A stretch of DNA of 60,213 nt from Lentilactobacillus kefiri (GCF_007989105.1 NZ_BJVK01000013.1:1-60213); one strand, 5' to 3'; positions 17,220 to 27,605 are shown, counted from the first letter of the stretch. The notes: generated from the sequence alone by a model not told the origin. Program-made: numbers and translations.

Positions 17220-17669
17220 TTAACTTTTTGCTAACAGTTTGTAAATTCGTTCAACGTCTCGGCCGGTTCCTCTGAGTTCATAATCGGCAAGAAAGGGAAC
17301 GTTGAATTGGGATGCATAACGTTTTGCAGTCAAGCAATACTGCTCGTTGAAATTCTTATTACCGCTGCCAACAATTCCGTGGCACAACTTGGAATTGTCA
17401 TTGTAGGCGATGTATTCACCAAGCGCGTTAGTCATCAATTCTTTGACACCATTATCGATCCCATTGCCACCATCCAAGTAGGTTGGCACAAAGGCAAAGT
17501 AGGGGTCGGTTTCATCTGCGAAATCGGTTTGTTCGCTGATCTCTTTGGATTCAACAAGTGGATTGTCAGCATCCTGATCATGCATTCCGGCAGCGTAACT
17601 GGCCAGGTTTTTAACAAACGCACGGGTGTTACCTTCAATGGAAATGAACAGTATTTTTATTGGACTCAA
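17220..17669 (-). CDS. nrdI: NrdI, flavodoxin-like ribonucleotide reductase activator
   Basis: 149 residues. Start region LFISIEGNTRAFVKNLA is the FMN-phosphate loop of NrdI; VPTYLDGGNGIDNGV and GIVGSGNKNFNEQYC are the other flavin-binding loops. NrdI supplies oxidant for manganese cofactor assembly in the class Ib enzyme NrdEF. TTG 17669 is chosen because AGGAGG lies 6 bases before it; an in-frame ATG upstream overlaps that site. No nrdE, nrdF or nrdH is next to it, so it is separated from its partners. It follows the YfhO gene with an 80-base gap. Confidence 0.88.
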   Translation of the reverse strand: MSPIKILFISIEGNTRAFVKNLASYAAGMHDQDADNPLVESKEISEQTDFADETDPYFAFVPTYLDGGNGIDNGVKELMTNALGEYIAYNDNSKLCHGIVGSGNKNFNEQYCLTAKRYASQFNVPFLADYELRGTGRDVERIYKLLAKS

Positions 17670-17749
17670 GGTGGGCCTCCTCATAAATTTCATAATGATT
17701 TTGAATCTGTTACTCATTATCTTACCGATTGCGATTGGCGTTGGCAAGC

Positions 17750-20700
17750 TTAATCCGATGAATTCTTAGTGTGCTTTGGGGCATGTTTTCTTGGTGATTT
17801 CTTAGGGATGAATCTCCCAACAATTCCAACTATCAATAAGATGATAAATGCCAACCAGCTGATGCCTGACAACAGCTTACCGACTTTAATTCCCGGTGTT
17901 GTGTAGTCCAGCTTAATTCGATGAGTACCTGCTGGAAGATTGGCTCCAACAAATCCCTTGTTGACGACAAAGGTCTTCACAGGCTTACCGTCGATGGTCA
18001 ACTTCCATCCGGTTGAGTAAGGAATTGATGTCACCATTGTGCCTGACTTCGAATTGTTGGTTGTGCCGCTTACGTGATTCTCATGGACTTTCAAGTTGGC
18101 AGGCTTGGTTTGCTTGAGCTTTTGCATTTGCTTGCCATATGACTTGTTAAACGGTACCGCGACCAGCTTAGCTGATTTGAATTTGATGTTTTTAACCTGG
18201 TTGAACTTCAGCAAAATGTTCTTTCGCTGGTGGGTTGAATAACCCAAATTCAACACGATGTTGCTGATTTGACGGTAATTGGAAAGGTTATTGTTATCGT
18301 ATTGATTGTAGCCATTTTTGAAGCCTTTGGCAGTCGCGTTGAACAGATAACCGCCAAACGTTGGCTTCAATATGCTGTGACGATATTCATCCATTTTACC
18401 CATCTTGGAATACAGCTTATTATCAAGCAGGAATTTGTTAGCCATCCATTGTCTGTGCTCGGCTGGTGTGCCGTCGGTCTGCTTGATGCCTTTGAGTACC
18501 AGGAATAATTCCGCATTCTTGGTGGTCTTCGGCTTTTTAACTTTCAGAAGGTAATTAATCGGATTGCCGACAACGTCTGAAGTCATTTCTTTAAGACCAT
18601 TGATGTTTTGATAATGGTTTGATTCAATGATGGATCGATTGGTTGCCAGAAGGTCTTTGGTCTTCTCCAAATTGGCACCGAGGCTGACTTGTTCATGCGG
18701 CTGGTCGACCAACTTGTCAGAGTTGGCTTTGTTGATGATTCCCAGTCGATATTTGGTTAATTGACGGCCATTATAGACAATCTTTGAAGTGTCCATTTTA
18801 ACGGTGTAGTCGATGTTCTTCTTAGGTGAATGATATTTAAGCGGATGGGTATTGTCTTTAGAGTTGTCAACGACTGCTCCTTGAGTCATGACCCGTTCAC
18901 GATCGACCTCACTCATCTTGTTATATGCAGACGGTGAAACGGTCTTGAATTGGGTATAAATAAGCGGCAGGGCGTTGTTTGACTTGTAAATGGTTGTTCC
19001 ATGCATGTTCTCAATGGCCTGGACAGCGTTTGTCCTGGCTTTGGCAGGGAATACTTTGACTTGGCCATTCTTGTCGCGTACCGGCTTATATCCATAAGGA
19101 ACAACCGGCGCCTTCTTGGTGTTGGCCTTGGCAAATACGTATTTGACACCCAACAGGTTATTGAAGGAAGTTCGATAGTCACCCTGAGCAATTGGCGTGT
19201 TCATTGAGAACTGGCTGTTGCCGACGGATTGAGAGAACTTGCCAAGATAACCGTTTTGAAGGGTTAGGTAAACAGCTGTGTCGTTAAGACCACTGTTGAT
19301 TGGAAAGTCGGTATTGGTATTTGAATAGTTGGCTAAATTTTGAATGTGCGTATTGTAGTGGTAATGCGGATTCATCGATACTCTGAAGAATCCGGGCATC
19401 TTTTCCAAATACTTTTGGGCACCGCTGAAGTAGTCGTTGCTAAAGCGGGTAGCCAAGCCGCGGTTCAACTGCTGGAGCCCTAATTTACTGGAATGGGGAC
19501 TATAAATCCCAATGATATTTGCGGATATATTCAACAGAAAGACGGTGGAAATCAAAACAACTTTGGTCGACTGTTTCCAGTTGAAAATCAAGCTGCACAG
19601 GATCACGATGACCGTCAGCAGCAAGAAGCCATAAACCACAAAGTCATGGGGCTGGAGATTCATCCAGAAGCCGCCCAGGGCCCAAACAAGCACGATTAGT
19701 CCAATTGAAGCACCACTAAACCAGGCAATATCTTTTTTGGTAAAGGTACCAATATGATCGACAAAGACCATTGTGCCAAATGCAAATAAGATGTTAACGA
19801 GGAACACCCAACGGTTTGAAGGTGTTGTGATGGCGTTCATGATGGCGCCAACAGCCGGAATCATGATTCCAATGAACATGGTAATGAGTGCCACGTTCTC
19901 CCATAGGTAATGTTTAAAGTGCCTCAACATGTAGACCATGCCAAGGTAGGACAAGCCGGAGATTCCGATCACCAGCCAGAAGTTCATTGCCCGGCCGGTT
20001 GGCAGAATGGCACTTGGAATATCCAGGTAATATTGCGGTGGGAAGAAAAGCATGCCATTGGCAAAGTTATCATTCAGCCGGGTTGATCCCATTGCTAGAA
20101 TGATGGTTGGAATGAAGACAACCGCTGCCATTCCAAGACCAATCACCGCTGAAAGACCTAATTTGCCAAAAGATTTTAGAGGCTTAAAGTCACGCCATTT
20201 TCTCAAACTGAGCATTCTGATAATGACATAGGCAATTGAGCCGAATCCAAGAATCCAGGCAAAGTAGAAGTTGCTTAAAAATACCAGAAATACGGCAAAC
20301 ATGAGCGGCAGCCAAGACTTGTTGTGGAGAACCCGGTCAATTCCGTAGCACAGAAGTGGAAAGAAAATTAACGGCAGGATGAAGAATGGGTGATGCAAAG
20401 CGGTTGCTAAAGCATAGCCATTAAAAGCATATGCCAACGAACCGATAATCCGGCTGCTCTTTTTAAATTTATATGATGAAGAATACAGCATGAAGCTTAG
20501 ACCAGAGACGTACATTCGCAGGAATACAAGAAAAGCGAAGGCATTCTCCATTTGATTCTTTGGAAATAAGACGATCAGGTAATTAAAGGCATCACCAATG
20601 ACGTAATATGAAAGGTTGGTCAGTTGATCCGAGCCCAAACTGATATTCCATGCCCAGTGAGTGAAGCCACCACTAGGGTTGTGCAGGAATGAAATAATCA

Positions 20701-20866
20701 TGTGCCGGAGCTGAAGCAGGATCGGATAATGTTGTGCCATCCCATCCAGTTCCCAAATCATTGATCTACCTGTTAAGTACAAGCAGCCGACTAAAACACA
20801 GATCAAAGCGGTAAACAGTACCGTGTATGTGATCCAAGCTGGTGTTTTTTGCCATAGCTTTTTCAC
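17750..20866 (-). CDS. YfhO-family membrane protein, probable lipid-linked glycosyltransferase
   Basis: 1038 residues. About 12 membrane segments occupy residues 10-460, then a long extracytoplasmic region (about 480-980) and a last segment near 1000-1020, with a basic C-terminal tail. DGMAQHYPILLQL near residue 37 is the conserved acidic loop of GT-C folds. B. subtilis YfhO transfers sugar from an undecaprenyl carrier to lipoteichoic acid, so a role in glycosylating a wall polymer is likely. Start GTG 20866 has AGGGGGAG 7 bases before it. It is followed 80 bases later by nrdI. Confidence 0.85.
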   Translation of the reverse strand: MKKLWQKTPAWITYTVLFTALICVLVGCLYLTGRSMIWELDGMAQHYPILLQLRHMIISFLHNPSGGFTHWAWNISLGSDQLTNLSYYVIGDAFNYLIVLFPKNQMENAFAFLVFLRMYVSGLSFMLYSSSYKFKKSSRIIGSLAYAFNGYALATALHHPFFILPLIFFPLLCYGIDRVLHNKSWLPLMFAVFLVFLSNFYFAWILGFGSIAYVIIRMLSLRKWRDFKPLKSFGKLGLSAVIGLGMAAVVFIPTIILAMGSTRLNDNFANGMLFFPPQYYLDIPSAILPTGRAMNFWLVIGISGLSYLGMVYMLRHFKHYLWENVALITMFIGIMIPAVGAIMNAITTPSNRWVFLVNILFAFGTMVFVDHIGTFTKKDIAWFSGASIGLIVLVWALGGFWMNLQPHDFVVYGFLLLTVIVILCSLIFNWKQSTKVVLISTVFLLNISANIIGIYSPHSSKLGLQQLNRGLATRFSNDYFSGAQKYLEKMPGFFRVSMNPHYHYNTHIQNLANYSNTNTDFPINSGLNDTAVYLTLQNGYLGKFSQSVGNSQFSMNTPIAQGDYRTSFNNLLGVKYVFAKANTKKAPVVPYGYKPVRDKNGQVKVFPAKARTNAVQAIENMHGTTIYKSNNALPLIYTQFKTVSPSAYNKMSEVDRERVMTQGAVVDNSKDNTHPLKYHSPKKNIDYTVKMDTSKIVYNGRQLTKYRLGIINKANSDKLVDQPHEQVSLGANLEKTKDLLATNRSIIESNHYQNINGLKEMTSDVVGNPINYLLKVKKPKTTKNAELFLVLKGIKQTDGTPAEHRQWMANKFLLDNKLYSKMGKMDEYRHSILKPTFGGYLFNATAKGFKNGYNQYDNNNLSNYRQISNIVLNLGYSTHQRKNILLKFNQVKNIKFKSAKLVAVPFNKSYGKQMQKLKQTKPANLKVHENHVSGTTNNSKSGTMVTSIPYSTGWKLTIDGKPVKTFVVNKGFVGANLPAGTHRIKLDYTTPGIKVGKLLSGISWLAFIILLIVGIVGRFIPKKSPRKHAPKHTKNSSD

Positions 20867-20990
20867 TTATTAGCTCCCCCTTAGGAAATTGTTTGTGTCA
20901 AAACGCGACACTTTCTTAAATCGTTGCTATATGTAAAAAGACTGCTCGCAAAACAAATGTCTTGTCACAGTCTTATTGAAGTTTCAAAAA

Positions 20991-22376
20991 TTAATCTTTT
21001 TCGTTATCATCGGTGTCGCCATCGGTTCTTGGCTTGTGCTTGGTAACTTCGAACCAATTGATAAATGAGTTTTCATAATCAATAATCTTGAAGTCGAAGT
21101 TCTCAAACGCAATGACATCGCCGGCTTTAATATCAGGGTAATTATCCAAGAAATACCCTGCCAAAGTTACGGCATCTGAATTAGTAAATTCAGGGAAGTC
21201 AGCATCGAAGTAACGCTCAAAGTCATGCGTGGTCAACTTTCCGTTAACCTGGTAACTACCATTAGGCTGCTTGAAAATGTAGTCGGTAATGGATGGATCG
21301 ATTTCATCTCGAACAGTTCCGAACAACTCTTCGTAAATATCTTTATCAGTAATGATTCCTGACGTTCCACCATATTCATCGACAACCACAACAATTGGTG
21401 TTCGTTTCTTGATCATCTGGTGGAGAACATCGGTAATCGGCGTCATCTCAGGGGTTGTTGAAATATCTCTGAGTAAACGGTCGATCTTAATAGTTGGATC
21501 AACTTGGGATTGGCGAATCAAATCGTAGTTATATACATAACCCAGGATCTTATCTTTATCACCGTTGGCAACAACCGGAATCCGGCTGAACTTCTTTTGC
21601 AAATAAACCTGAACGGCTTGCTTAACGGTTGTCTTGATATCGATCACAATCAACTGAGTTCGGTCAATCATGATATCTTTGGCAACTTTATCGTTAAGCT
21701 GGAAGGCACGCTGCATGTACAAATAATCATTCTGTTCCAAAGCACCGCTCTTAACGGCGTTTCTGGAAAGACTCAAGATTTCCGCTTGAGAGAATGACTC
21801 ATCGTTTTCATTGGCAACCTTCAAGCCCATCATCTTGACGATTCCATTGGCAGAAATATTGAGCAGCCAAACGAATGGGTAAAAGATGACGTGGAAGTAA
21901 TGCAACGGTGTACTGATAAAGGAAAGTACCTGCATTGGCATATCGATACTGATGTTCTTTGGAACGATTTCTGTTAAAACCACTTCCAAATAAGTCAATA
22001 GGATAATACCGACAACAGCACCAACGGCATGAGCAGCCGTTGGATCGATTGGTGAGTTATGGATTTCCATAATGTCAACCAGAATTGTAACAACAAATGA
22101 TTCACCCAAATAACCTAAGATGATACCTGCCAAGCTGACACCAACTTGGGTTGTTGAAAGATATTCATTTAGATTGGTAACCATGTGAAGCTGGCGATTA
22201 AGCTTTTTAATGCCCTTTGCCTGCTTGCCTTTTGTCTCAATAAGCTTCTTTTTGCGCTCGTCCAATGCACTCGGACGGGTCTGCACCAAAGCAAACTCAC
22301 TTGCCACAAAGAAGGCAGCAAAGAAAAATGTAACTATGACAATAATTAGATTAGTCAGTATCTGGCTATCGTCCAA
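20991..22376 (-). CDS. CNNM/CBS/CorC-domain membrane protein (hemolysin family)
   Basis: About 461 residues. N-terminal CNNM domain with four hydrophobic segments (about 10-170, including FFAAFFVASEFALVQTRPSA), paired CBS domains (about 210-330; IVVVVDEYGGTSGI is typical) and the CorC_HlyC domain (about 350-440). Family members are linked to magnesium transport; the hemolysin label is historical. I favour TTG 22376 because GAGGAA lies 7 bases upstream; an ATG at 22391 is an alternative. The C-terminus is a short acidic/basic tail (TDGDTDDNEKD). Monocistronic as far as seen. Confidence 0.88.
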   Translation of the reverse strand: MDDSQILTNLIIVIVTFFFAAFFVASEFALVQTRPSALDERKKKLIETKGKQAKGIKKLNRQLHMVTNLNEYLSTTQVGVSLAGIILGYLGESFVVTILVDIMEIHNSPIDPTAAHAVGAVVGIILLTYLEVVLTEIVPKNISIDMPMQVLSFISTPLHYFHVIFYPFVWLLNISANGIVKMMGLKVANENDESFSQAEILSLSRNAVKSGALEQNDYLYMQRAFQLNDKVAKDIMIDRTQLIVIDIKTTVKQAVQVYLQKKFSRIPVVANGDKDKILGYVYNYDLIRQSQVDPTIKIDRLLRDISTTPEMTPITDVLHQMIKKRTPIVVVVDEYGGTSGIITDKDIYEELFGTVRDEIDPSITDYIFKQPNGSYQVNGKLTTHDFERYFDADFPEFTNSDAVTLAGYFLDNYPDIKAGDVIAFENFDFKIIDYENSFINWFEVTKHKPRTDGDTDDNEKD

Positions 22377-22577
22377 AATTCGATTCCTCATTTCGCAAAA
22401 TGTGTACAGTAACAACAACAGTAATCTGCAATATACAGATTACTTTTCATTATACGCTCCAACCGGGTATTTTTTAAGTGATTTGAGATTTTATTGACTA
22501 TTAATGGATGTTTTTCTTAACTTTTATTCCGAATCAGTGCTAGCATTAAGGTAGATCAAAATAAAGGGGATGTTATC

Positions 22578-22943
22578 ATGGCTGAAAAAGTAAGAGAAAG
22601 TGCTGCTGAAAAGAAAGCCGATGCCGAAGAACGAGATAATGATAAAGACCTCAAATACACCGACGATCAAATTAAAAAAGCAGTTGATCTGATTAACGAA
22701 AAAGGATATGTCACTAAAAAGGATATTCCTGAAATGGACGACGATGACTGGTCAAAGGGATTCGCTGCCAAAATCGATGACGTATTCAAAGACAGCGACA
22801 AGGATCCATACATCTATTACGAAAAGTTTGACTATGCCGGTGGAGAAATCGACACAATCATTTGGAACATGGATGTTATCAAGACCCGTGACGATGCTTT
22901 GAAGAAGTTGGCCGAAGTCTTGAACAAAAAGATCGTTCGTTAA
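22578..22943 (+). CDS. Small highly charged cytoplasmic protein, unknown
   Basis: 121 residues, mostly Lys, Asp and Glu, with no membrane segment. The first 28 residues look like a charged coiled helix (AEKVRESAAEKKADAEERD); the remainder appears to be a folded domain with DYAGGEIDTIIWNMDVIK. GGGGATG lies near the start. I do not recognise the family. The neighbours are unrelated, and a strong terminator follows at 23014. Confidence 0.7.
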   Translation: MAEKVRESAAEKKADAEERDNDKDLKYTDDQIKKAVDLINEKGYVTKKDIPEMDDDDWSKGFAAKIDDVFKDSDKDPYIYYEKFDYAGGEIDTIIWNMDVIKTRDDALKKLAEVLNKKIVR

Positions 22944-23013
22944 TCTTTTAAATTAACCTTGCTTGGTAAATTTAACAATCCAGTTAAGATTGCGAGCTTT
23001 ACCATACAAAAAG

Positions 23014-23069
23014 GCAGGACAGATAACGGTTCCCATTAATTGGGAACCGGTTACCTGTCCTGCTTTTTT
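23014..23069. terminator. Strong bidirectional terminator
   Basis: A long hairpin pairs GCAGGACAG, TAACGGTTCCC and complements, ending in TTTTTT, between converging genes. Confidence 0.9.
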
Positions 23070-23088
23070 ATTTCAAACAAATTTGAAT

Positions 23089-24021
23089 TTAAAATGCGGC
23101 CATTAAAGCAAACACAATTGGAATTGTCGCTAAACTTAAAATAGTCGATAAGCTCATTAAAGCCACTGCCGGGCTGGCATCGCCATAAGCCTGCAGGGTA
23201 AACAAAACGACAAGTCCGGCGGTTGGGCAGGCTGCCATTAAGACGGTTGTCGCCAGCGCAACTCCGGAAACCGAAAGCGCCTGAAGAATGAACATTGCCA
23301 GAATTGGAAACAGCAGGTTTCTAAGAAAAATTGCCAACCATAGATGCCAATCAATTAATTGTCGGGAAATTTTGATATTTCCCAGGCTGTTACCGATCAC
23401 GATCATTGAAAGCGGCGTGTTGATTGAGCTGACGTAGTGAATGACCCGGTCAGCGGGGACCGGCATTTTAAAGGATGCCAGGAAAATGATCAGGCCGACA
23501 AAAATGGCAATGATGTTTGGATTGATGATGATTTCCCGGAAATTCTGCCAGTGGTCGGTTCCCTTATTGGATGTTTTAAATAATGAAACACCGTGGGTCC
23601 AGCTGAAGATGTTAAAGCCGGCAAGGGATGCAACGGCAAAGAAAACGCCGGCATTGCCAAACAGGGCACTGGTTAGTGGAATTCCCATGAATCCAGCGTT
23701 GGAATAGATACTGCCGTATTTGGTGATCCGCTGGAGGTTGATGTTACTGATTCTGCCAAACGAAAATTTGGCGATGATCATTTCAACTATGTAGAACAAA
23801 AAGATGCCGACACAGACCAGCATCAGTTGTTTCATCCGGCTGGCGGAGTAGTTTTGCTCAAATGCACCGATAATCAAACATGGCGAAACAATATATAGAA
23901 GAATATTGGTTAAGTCATTTGAAGTTTGGGTGTGCATGAACCCAACTTTGTTGATTAAAACACCGATTAACATTAAGACAAACATTAATATAATCTGATT
24001 CGTTAGTTGACCAAGGGCCAT
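23089..24021 (-). CDS. AEC-family transporter (malate/auxin efflux carrier type)
   Basis: 310 residues with about ten hydrophobic segments in two similar halves. It contains the AEC patterns SPCLII near residue 46, YSNAGFMGIPL near 107 and TAGLVVLFTLQAYGDA near the C-terminus. Relatives in lactic acid bacteria carry malate or citrate-type organic acids or amino acids. No malolactic gene is adjacent, so the substrate is open. The start ATG 24021 has GGAAGTGACAG upstream. Confidence 0.88.
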   Translation of the reverse strand: MALGQLTNQIILMFVLMLIGVLINKVGFMHTQTSNDLTNILLYIVSPCLIIGAFEQNYSASRMKQLMLVCVGIFLFYIVEMIIAKFSFGRISNINLQRITKYGSIYSNAGFMGIPLTSALFGNAGVFFAVASLAGFNIFSWTHGVSLFKTSNKGTDHWQNFREIIINPNIIAIFVGLIIFLASFKMPVPADRVIHYVSSINTPLSMIVIGNSLGNIKISRQLIDWHLWLAIFLRNLLFPILAMFILQALSVSGVALATTVLMAACPTAGLVVLFTLQAYGDASPAVALMSLSTILSLATIPIVFALMAAF

Positions 24022-24104
24022 GCTGTCACTTCCAATTCAATTTGTGATTTTAGCTTAGTGAGTCATGATAATTTGCCTGTGTTTGGGCAAACCATCGTCC
24101 TGTC

Positions 24105-24944
24105 CTAATACTGTTTTCCTAATTCATATACGAGTTCCGGTTCGTTTCCAGTTCGCTGGTTCTTGTTCATGACGTCGATCATGCTCATCTCATCGTCGCT
24201 TAATTCAAAGTCCAGTTCGGTGTTTTCCTTGATTCGTTCCGGTGTCTTGGATTTTGGAATGATGGAGACGCCTCTTTGCAAGTCCCAACGCAAAATGATT
24301 TGGGCGGGCGTCTTGCCATGGTGTTTGGCCATTTTGGCGAGCATTGGGTTGTCCAAGACAATCCCTCTGCCAAGTGGACTCCACGCTTGAGTGACAATCG
24401 ACATCTTCTTATCGAAGTCGATCATCGGCTGCTGCGTCAAATAAGGATGGGTTTCAATCTGATTGACGACCGGCATTTCGTCTGCCTGGGTTTTGAGTAA
24501 TTCAAGCTGGGACCGGGTAAAGTTGCTGACACCAATTGATTTGGCTTTCCCCTGTTCTTTTAACTCTTCCATTGCTGACCATGTTTCAAAGAAGTGATCG
24601 GCAACCGGCCAATGAATGAGCAGTAAATCAACGTAATCGGTTCCCAATTGCTGAAGGGAAAAGTCGGTGCTGTTGATTGTTAAGTCGTGGCCCTGATTCA
24701 TTTCGGTGACCTTATCGATGATAAAGACATCTTCTCTTCGGGCGACCTGCTTAATGGCATCTCCCAGCATTTTTTCGTTTCGATAGAGCTGAGCAGTATC
24801 AAACATCCGGTAACCACTGTCATATGCTGTGGCAATGGTCTGATTCATTAAGTCGGGATTGTCGATTTTGTAAGTTCCAAATCCGAGCTGAGGCATTTCA
24901 TGCCCGTCGGCTAATTTATAGGTACTTTTATCTGGTTGAAACAT
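24105..24944 (-). CDS. Aldo/keto reductase
   Basis: 279 residues with the (beta/alpha)8 AKR signatures: GFGTYKI near 22, MFDTAQLYRNEKMLG with catalytic Asp and Tyr, FIIDKVT with Lys and LLIHWPV with His. The C-terminal IIPKSKTPERIKEN is the NADPH phosphate-binding loop. It reduces small aldehydes or ketones, possibly 2,5-diketogluconate-type or alpha-dicarbonyl compounds. ATG 24944 has AAGGGGGAAC 4 bases before it; the longer frame is not supported. Confidence 0.92.
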   Translation of the reverse strand: MFQPDKSTYKLADGHEMPQLGFGTYKIDNPDLMNQTIATAYDSGYRMFDTAQLYRNEKMLGDAIKQVARREDVFIIDKVTEMNQGHDLTINSTDFSLQQLGTDYVDLLLIHWPVADHFFETWSAMEELKEQGKAKSIGVSNFTRSQLELLKTQADEMPVVNQIETHPYLTQQPMIDFDKKMSIVTQAWSPLGRGIVLDNPMLAKMAKHHGKTPAQIILRWDLQRGVSIIPKSKTPERIKENTELDFELSDDEMSMIDVMNKNQRTGNEPELVYELGKQY

Positions 24945-25119
24945 ATTAGTTCCCCCTTGCGAGTTAATTAAATTTATTTTAGCATACCCGCCAGCCAATG
25001 ATTGACGATGGTTTCATTCAAAATCACTAAGAATCCTATAAACTTGGGTGAAAGATTTCAAATAAATGTGATTTTTTCCGTTTATTTTGTACAATTATGT
25101 TAAAGCGAGGTGTTAGAGA

Positions 25120-27498
25120 ATGGCAGACGTCAACATTCCACAAACTGATCCAGATGTTGGATTAAGTGATGCACAGGTTCAGCAGCAAATTCATAATGGT
25201 AATCAAAATACCGGAGAAGAGTCTCTGACTCGAAGCACCTCGGATATTTTCCGGGATAACACGTTTACACTGTTTAACTTGATTAACGTGGTTTTGGGTG
25301 CGCTGATCTTTTATACCGGCAGTTACAAAAACCTGTTGTTTTTAGGAATTGCAATCTTTAACACCGCAATCGGAATCATTCAAGAAATCCGTTCAAAACG
25401 GCAAGTCGACAAAATGGTTCTGCTGGCCGAGGGAAAGATCAATGTCCTGCGAAACGGTCAGGACATGCAGATTCGCTCTGAAGATATTGTCTTAGGCGAT
25501 ATTATTCAGCTTGGGCGAGGGGACCAGATTCCAGTCGATGGTGTCACTGTCAGGTCCAGGGGAATTGAAGTTGACGAATCACCCATTACCGGTGAGTCGG
25601 AGACTATCTCGAAAAATATCGGTGACAAGCTCACTTCAGGTACATATCTTATTGGCGGTTCGGGTAAAATGCGGGTTACCAAAGTCGGCGCGGATACATT
25701 CGTTAATCATTTATCCAGTGAAGCCAAGCAGGGTGAAGATACATCCAGCATTTTGCTGAACACCATCAATCGGATTATCAAGTCGCTGACCTATGTCATT
25801 ATTCCGCTGGGCATTATTTTATTTGCTGCCAAAGTCTATGGCGGAACTGGAATCAATCGGGCAATTTTGGGCTCTTCTGCCGCAATGATCGGGATGATTC
25901 CAGAAGGATTGGTTTTGCTGACGTCGATGACACTGGCAGTGTCGGCCATGCATTTGGCCCGCAAGCAGACGCTGGTGCGGGATTTGCCGGCAATTGAAAC
26001 ATTGGCCAGAGTTGATGTCATTTGTCTGGATAAGACCGGAACGATTACCAGCGGCAATTTGAAATTTGTTGAAGCAATTCCAATGATGAAAAATGTGCCA
26101 GCTGCCGAAGTTGAAAAAGTCGTTGCCGGTATCACTTATGGAACCGGGGATGGCAATGAAACAGCCAACGCAATCAAAAATGCGATTGATGATCCCGAAC
26201 TTAAAACCGAAAAGATCATTCCATTCTCTTCTGATAGAAAGTGGAGTGGGGTCGGTTTTAGTGACGGCCACGATTACGTTTTTGGGGCACCACAATTTAT
26301 TTTCAAACATATCGAAAAGCCGGTTCAAGCTAAAATTACTCAGAACGCGAAGAAGGGCTATCGGGTATTGGCAGTTGCCCAAGTGGACAACCTTGATCCC
26401 CGTGATCCGCTTAAAGATCCCAAGCTGATTGGTCTGGTATTGATCTCAGATGTGATCAGGCCAAATGCCAAGAACACATTTCAATATTTTAGAAATCAAG
26501 ATGTGACAATTAAGGTTATTTCCGGGGATGATCCGACAACGGTCTCGACAATTGCCAAGCATGCCGGAATTCAAAATGCAGAAAACAATGTTGATATGAC
26601 AACGGTTAAAGATGACGATGACTTCGGCAAACTTGCAGCTGACAATACGGTTTTTGGCCGGGTAACGCCGGATCAGAAGAAACGCTTAATTGCCGGACTT
26701 CAAGATCGCAAGCATACTGTTGCCATGACCGGAGACGGTGTCAATGACCTGCTTGCGTTGCGTCAAGCCGACTGTGGAATTGCCATGGCTTCCGGCAGTG
26801 AAAGTACTAAGAGTATCGCAGACTTTGTGCTGATCAATTCCAACTTTGACGCGATGATTGATGTGTTAAAAGAAGGTCGCCGGGTTATCAACAACATCGA
26901 GCGGGTTGCTTCAATGTACTTGATTAAGACGATGTACTCGGTTGCTTTGTCGTTTATCTTTGTCTTCTTTGCCATGGGGTATCCGTTTGAACCGATTCAG
27001 TTAACACCGATTACTTCATTAATGGTTGGAATTCCATCGTTCTTCCTGGCGCTGGAACCCAACTTCAATAAAATCACCAATCAGTTCATGAAGCAGGTCT
27101 TGATTATTTCAACCCCTGCGGCCGTTTGTATCGTTGGTTATATCATGCTGATTGAAGTGATCGGCCTGTTCTTTGGCCTGAAATATGAATTTACGTCAAC
27201 GCTATGTGTGCTTTTGACAGGGGCGATTTGTTGGCTGGCATTGGTCATGGTTTCAAGACCGCTTAACCGGCTAAAGATTGGCTTGGATATATTGGTATTA
27301 GTGGCATTCCTGTCGATCATCATTTTCTTCAACAATATCTTTTCACTTGTCTCCTTCTTCAATAAAGACATTTGGCTGTATGCTGTCCCATTGATCGCAA
27401 CAGCTTACCCACTTTACATGTTCATGCAGGGCGTGATTGCAAACGTGCTTGATAAGCGGGAGAAGAAGCGGATGCAGAAACGGAATAACAATCAATAG
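25120..27498 (+). CDS. P-type cation-transporting ATPase
   Basis: 792 residues. Actuator motif ITGESE, phosphorylation site Asp304 in CLDKTGTITSG, and hinge TGDGVNDLLALRQADCGIAM are intact. Membrane segment 4 reads GMIPEGLVLLTSM, so the ion site has PEG rather than the CPC of heavy-metal pumps, which favours a light or divalent cation such as Ca, Mg or Mn. There is no N-terminal metal-binding domain. About ten membrane segments, six of them after residue 600. The cation is not identified. The start follows GCGAGGTG. Confidence 0.92.
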   Translation: MADVNIPQTDPDVGLSDAQVQQQIHNGNQNTGEESLTRSTSDIFRDNTFTLFNLINVVLGALIFYTGSYKNLLFLGIAIFNTAIGIIQEIRSKRQVDKMVLLAEGKINVLRNGQDMQIRSEDIVLGDIIQLGRGDQIPVDGVTVRSRGIEVDESPITGESETISKNIGDKLTSGTYLIGGSGKMRVTKVGADTFVNHLSSEAKQGEDTSSILLNTINRIIKSLTYVIIPLGIILFAAKVYGGTGINRAILGSSAAMIGMIPEGLVLLTSMTLAVSAMHLARKQTLVRDLPAIETLARVDVICLDKTGTITSGNLKFVEAIPMMKNVPAAEVEKVVAGITYGTGDGNETANAIKNAIDDPELKTEKIIPFSSDRKWSGVGFSDGHDYVFGAPQFIFKHIEKPVQAKITQNAKKGYRVLAVAQVDNLDPRDPLKDPKLIGLVLISDVIRPNAKNTFQYFRNQDVTIKVISGDDPTTVSTIAKHAGIQNAENNVDMTTVKDDDDFGKLAADNTVFGRVTPDQKKRLIAGLQDRKHTVAMTGDGVNDLLALRQADCGIAMASGSESTKSIADFVLINSNFDAMIDVLKEGRRVINNIERVASMYLIKTMYSVALSFIFVFFAMGYPFEPIQLTPITSLMVGIPSFFLALEPNFNKITNQFMKQVLIISTPAAVCIVGYIMLIEVIGLFFGLKYEFTSTLCVLLTGAICWLALVMVSRPLNRLKIGLDILVLVAFLSIIIFFNNIFSLVSFFNKDIWLYAVPLIATAYPLYMFMQGVIANVLDKREKKRMQKRNNNQ

Positions 27499-27507
27499 TG
27501 CTTGTAC

Positions 27508-27533
27508 AACGGCTGGAATCTTTCCAAGCCGTT
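27508..27533 (+). terminator. Rho-independent terminator
   Basis: AACGGCT and AAGCCGTT arms with a GGAA/TTCC extension, then ATTTTTAT, end the P-type ATPase transcript. Confidence 0.85.
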
Positions 27534-27553
27534 ATTTTTATATTCGACGTTAG

Positions 27554-27585
27554 CTAGTGTCCACAACTAGATAACGTGGTATAAT
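27554..27585 (+). promoter_or_regulatory. Promoter region of DUF1836 gene with dyad
   Basis: A TATAAT box at 27580-27585 follows an inverted repeat CTAGT-N7-ACTAG (27554-27570) placed where a repressor could block it. The -35 box is weak. Confidence 0.45.
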
Positions 27586-27605
27586 AAACACGAAGGAGTG
27601 ATATC

